A stretch of DNA of 64,000 nucleotides, taken from assembly GCA_023333565.1 (NCBI GenBank), contig JAJKFH010002656.1:1046172-1110171 (forward strand). The letters run 5' to 3'. Positions within the stretch are counted from its first letter, which is position 1, and each line of letters begins with the position of its first letter. This document shows positions 63,601-64,000 of this stretch, one piece after another. The translations under genes and the position numbers were made by a program. This stretch comes from Puffinus mauretanicus. Its lineage: Eukaryota > Chordata > Aves > Procellariiformes > Procellariidae. The notes beneath the pieces are model-generated. The model did no database searches. It was not told the origin of the DNA and was given only the letters and a program-made list of their open reading frames with translations.

Positions 63601-63607
63601 TCGTCAC
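38961..63607 (-). CDS. TBC1D9: TBC1 domain family member 9 (3' part: last 15 coding exons)
   Basis: Fifteen minus-strand exons, all GT/AG and in phase, sum to 2742 bases: 913 residues plus stop, against 1266 in human. The first third, with the GRAM domains, lies off the right edge. TBC proteins accelerate GTP hydrolysis by Rab GTPases in membrane traffic. Both catalytic fingers are present: arginine in IERDLHR (exon 59119-59333) and glutamine in GYCQ, at the end of the same exon. An EF-hand loop, [12 protein letters not shown], is in exon 48578-48818. The C-terminus carries Ser/Asp-rich stretches such as [20 protein letters not shown] and ends [15 protein letters not shown]1D9 is favoured over TBC1D9B by the C-terminal sequence and by its place beside ELMOD2. 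Part of the last exon is poorly conserved with human. Confidence 0.97.
40647..40747 (-). CDS. TBC1D9: TBC1D9 exon (NYLRMW segment)
   Basis: 101 bases; encodes [20 protein letters not shown] then KDLPKLNQ; donor GTACTT on the left. Confidence 0.95.
40884..40958 (-). CDS. TBC1D9: TBC1D9 exon (GLDSR segment)
   Basis: 75 bases; encodes [20 protein letters not shown] and KTDK; TAG acceptor right, GTATGC donor left. Confidence 0.93.
41872..41958 (-). CDS. TBC1D9: TBC1D9 exon ([11 protein letters not shown] segment)
   Basis: 87 bases; encodes [20 protein letters not shown] then DITPECTH; in phase with both neighbours. Confidence 0.95.
43211..43276 (-). CDS. TBC1D9: TBC1D9 exon ([16 protein letters not shown])
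   Basis: 66 bases between TTTAG and GTAAGT; encodes [20 protein letters not shown] and P, nearly identical to human. Confidence 0.95.
43277..48577 (-). other. TBC1D9 intron with GC-richer unidentified block
   Basis: 5.3-kb intron. About 44.2-46.8 kb is richer in GC than the rest, contains a short near-tandem duplication of TTCAGGGCACAGGATATCT (about 44390-44429) and several medium open frames on both strands. It may be an old, unrecognised transposon; no family motif is clear. Confidence 0.4.
48578..48818 (-). CDS. TBC1D9: TBC1D9 exon (EF-hand)
   Basis: 241 bases; encodes [20 protein letters not shown], the block around [16 protein letters not shown], and the EF-hand loop [13 protein letters not shown]. 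The loop has acidic or polar residues at positions 1, 3, 5 and 12, so calcium binding is plausible. Confidence 0.97.
50123..50191 (-). CDS. TBC1D9: TBC1D9 exon ([13 protein letters not shown])
   Basis: Exactly 23 codons, phase 0 on both sides; encodes [20 protein letters not shown] then LFK. Confidence 0.95.
50312..50410 (-). CDS. TBC1D9: TBC1D9 exon ([14 protein letters not shown])
   Basis: Exactly 33 codons, phase 0; encodes [20 protein letters not shown] then [13 protein letters not shown]. Confidence 0.95.
50569..53088 (-). mobile_element. CR1 LINE, 5'-truncated, inactive
   Basis: About 2.5 kb in the intron between exons 50312-50410 and 54550-54679, in the same orientation as TBC1D9. 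The 3' end at 50569 reads GGAATCATAGAATGG on the plus strand, the CR1 terminal repeat. Minus-strand frames, shifted against each other, encode endonuclease remains ([10 protein letters not shown] near 52980, SDYEMVEL near 52760) and reverse transcriptase (NYRPVSLTS near 51910, and a degenerate active-site box at 51417-51428). That box reads FANN instead of FADD, and the endonuclease SDH reads SDY, so both active sites are lost in addition to the frameshifts. Confidence 0.95.
53089..54549 (-). other. TBC1D9 intronic DNA beside the CR1 copy
   Basis: AT-rich sequence without recognised features. Confidence 0.5.
54550..54679 (-). CDS. TBC1D9: TBC1D9 exon ([14 protein letters not shown])
   Basis: 130 bases between CACCAG and GTAAGA; encodes [20 protein letters not shown] and the block around [18 protein letters not shown], just after the TBC domain. 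Confidence 0.96.
55820..56105 (-). CDS. TBC1D9: TBC1D9 exon (C-terminal half of TBC domain)
   Basis: 286 bases; encodes [20 protein letters not shown], then [20 protein letters not shown] and a hydrophobic helix-rich end ([16 protein letters not shown]). Strongly conserved. Confidence 0.97.
57075..57192 (-). CDS. TBC1D9: TBC1D9 exon (TBC domain middle)
   Basis: 118 bases; encodes [20 protein letters not shown] then [15 protein letters not shown]. It follows directly on the Q-finger exon. Confidence 0.97.
59119..59333 (-). CDS. TBC1D9: TBC1D9 exon (catalytic Arg and Gln fingers)
   Basis: 215 bases; encodes [20 protein letters not shown], the motif [16 protein letters not shown] with the arginine finger, and RNPNIGYCQ with the glutamine finger. 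Both are intact, so GAP activity is likely retained. Confidence 0.97.
59811..59930 (+). mobile_element. Ancient MIR-like SINE fragment
   Basis: Runs CTGAGCTCTATTCCTGCTTC, TCATCTTGGGCGGGGCACTT, AGCCTG and later CACAGGGTTGCTATGAGATT. This order of blocks follows the core of amniote MIR-type SINEs (ctctatt-cc-gctctg, tgaccttgggc-a-tcactta-cct, catagggttgttgtgag). It is much decayed and recognised by eye only. Confidence 0.5.
60874..61024 (-). CDS. TBC1D9: TBC1D9 exon (start of TBC domain)
   Basis: 151 bases; encodes [20 protein letters not shown], then [18 protein letters not shown]; the [10 protein letters not shown] motif opens the TBC domain. Confidence 0.97.
61487..61657 (-). CDS. TBC1D9: TBC1D9 exon (linker before TBC domain)
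   Basis: Exactly 57 codons, phase 0; Ser-rich [20 protein letters not shown] followed by conserved [16 protein letters not shown]. Confidence 0.95.
63401..63607 (-). CDS. TBC1D9: TBC1D9 exon (after second GRAM domain)
   Basis: Exactly 69 codons, phase 0; encodes [20 protein letters not shown] and [13 protein letters not shown], ending SSISSDDE. This is the most 5' exon of the gene in the window. Confidence 0.94.
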
Positions 63608-63705
63608 CTAGGGAGAAACAGTAGCTACAGCTTAAGATCTTTAATTAATCAAGTTGCTTGGTCTAAGAAACCATCTTAATACAATAAACCCATGACCCTT
63701 CCCCC

Positions 63706-64000
63706 CTTATATTGGCTGGACGGCCGAGCCCAGAGAGTTGTGGTGAATGGAGTTAAACCCAGTTGGCGGCCGGTCACGAGCGGTGTTCCCCAGGGCTCAG
63801 TACTGGGGCCGGTCCTGTTCAATATCTTTATCAACGATCTGGACGAGGGGATCGAGTGCTCCCTCAGTAAGTTTGCAGACGACACCAAGCTGGGCGGGAG
63901 TGTTGATCTGCTGGAGAGTAGGAAGGCTCTGCAGAGGGACCTGGACAGGCTGGATCGATAGGCTGAGGCCAACTGTATGAGGTTCAACAAGGCCAAGTGC
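63706..64000 (+). mobile_element. CR1 LINE fragment, reverse transcriptase part, running off the edge
   Basis: Plus-strand frame encodes [36 protein letters not shown] and [18 protein letters not shown]1 reverse transcriptase with the FADD active site intact. A stop at 63959-63961 replaces the Trp expected in LDRWAEAN, so this copy is also dead. It is 5'-truncated near 63706 and lies antisense to TBC1D9. Confidence 0.93.

Overview
This is vertebrate, almost certainly avian, nuclear DNA. The evidence is long introns with GT/AG exons, CR1 LINE fragments in both orientations, an LTR element with the look of a Neoaves ERV family, and the gene order MGAT4D (-), ELMOD2 (+), TBC1D9 (-), which matches human 4q31 with UCP1 missing between ELMOD2 and TBC1D9. 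Uncoupling protein UCP1 is reported to be absent from birds. No bacterial-style operon, CRISPR array, tRNA or rRNA is visible.

Layout. 1-11.7 kb: the first two coding exons of an MGAT4-family gene on the minus strand (by position MGAT4D), split by an 11.3-kb intron, with its CpG-island promoter at 11.0-12.16 kb. 12.2-19.8 kb: intergenic DNA holding a complete but non-autonomous LTR retroelement on the minus strand (15,944-18,477; 5-bp target duplication ATACA, two LTRs, polypurine tract, candidate primer site, and an internal 48-50-bp tandem array in place of gag/pol). 19.85-27.96 kb: CpG island and all coding exons of ELMOD2 (+). The predicted protein is 297 aa and places the catalytic arginine at residue 167. 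28-36.7 kb: ELMOD2 3' region, a CR1 3' tail, and the interval where UCP1 should lie. That interval keeps more CpG than its surroundings and has one unassigned exon-like segment with coding-like codon use. 36.7-64 kb: the last 15 coding exons of TBC1D9 (-), 913 codons plus stop, with the GRAM-domain exons off the right edge. Its introns carry a 2.5-kb dead CR1 in sense orientation, an old MIR-like SINE, and a second CR1 in the opposite orientation at the right edge.

How the genes relate. They are independent. MGAT4D is a Golgi-type N-glycan branching-family protein, ELMOD2 a GTPase-activating protein for ARF/ARL GTPases, and TBC1D9 a Rab-GAP-family protein with an EF-hand. MGAT4D and ELMOD2 are head to head about 9 kb apart, and their CpG islands share a repeated motif built around CCGTTACCGG, which is the most unusual regulatory signal seen. 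Exon boundaries were placed by splice consensus, reading-frame phase and remembered family sequence. UTR ends and noncoding first exons are not resolved.
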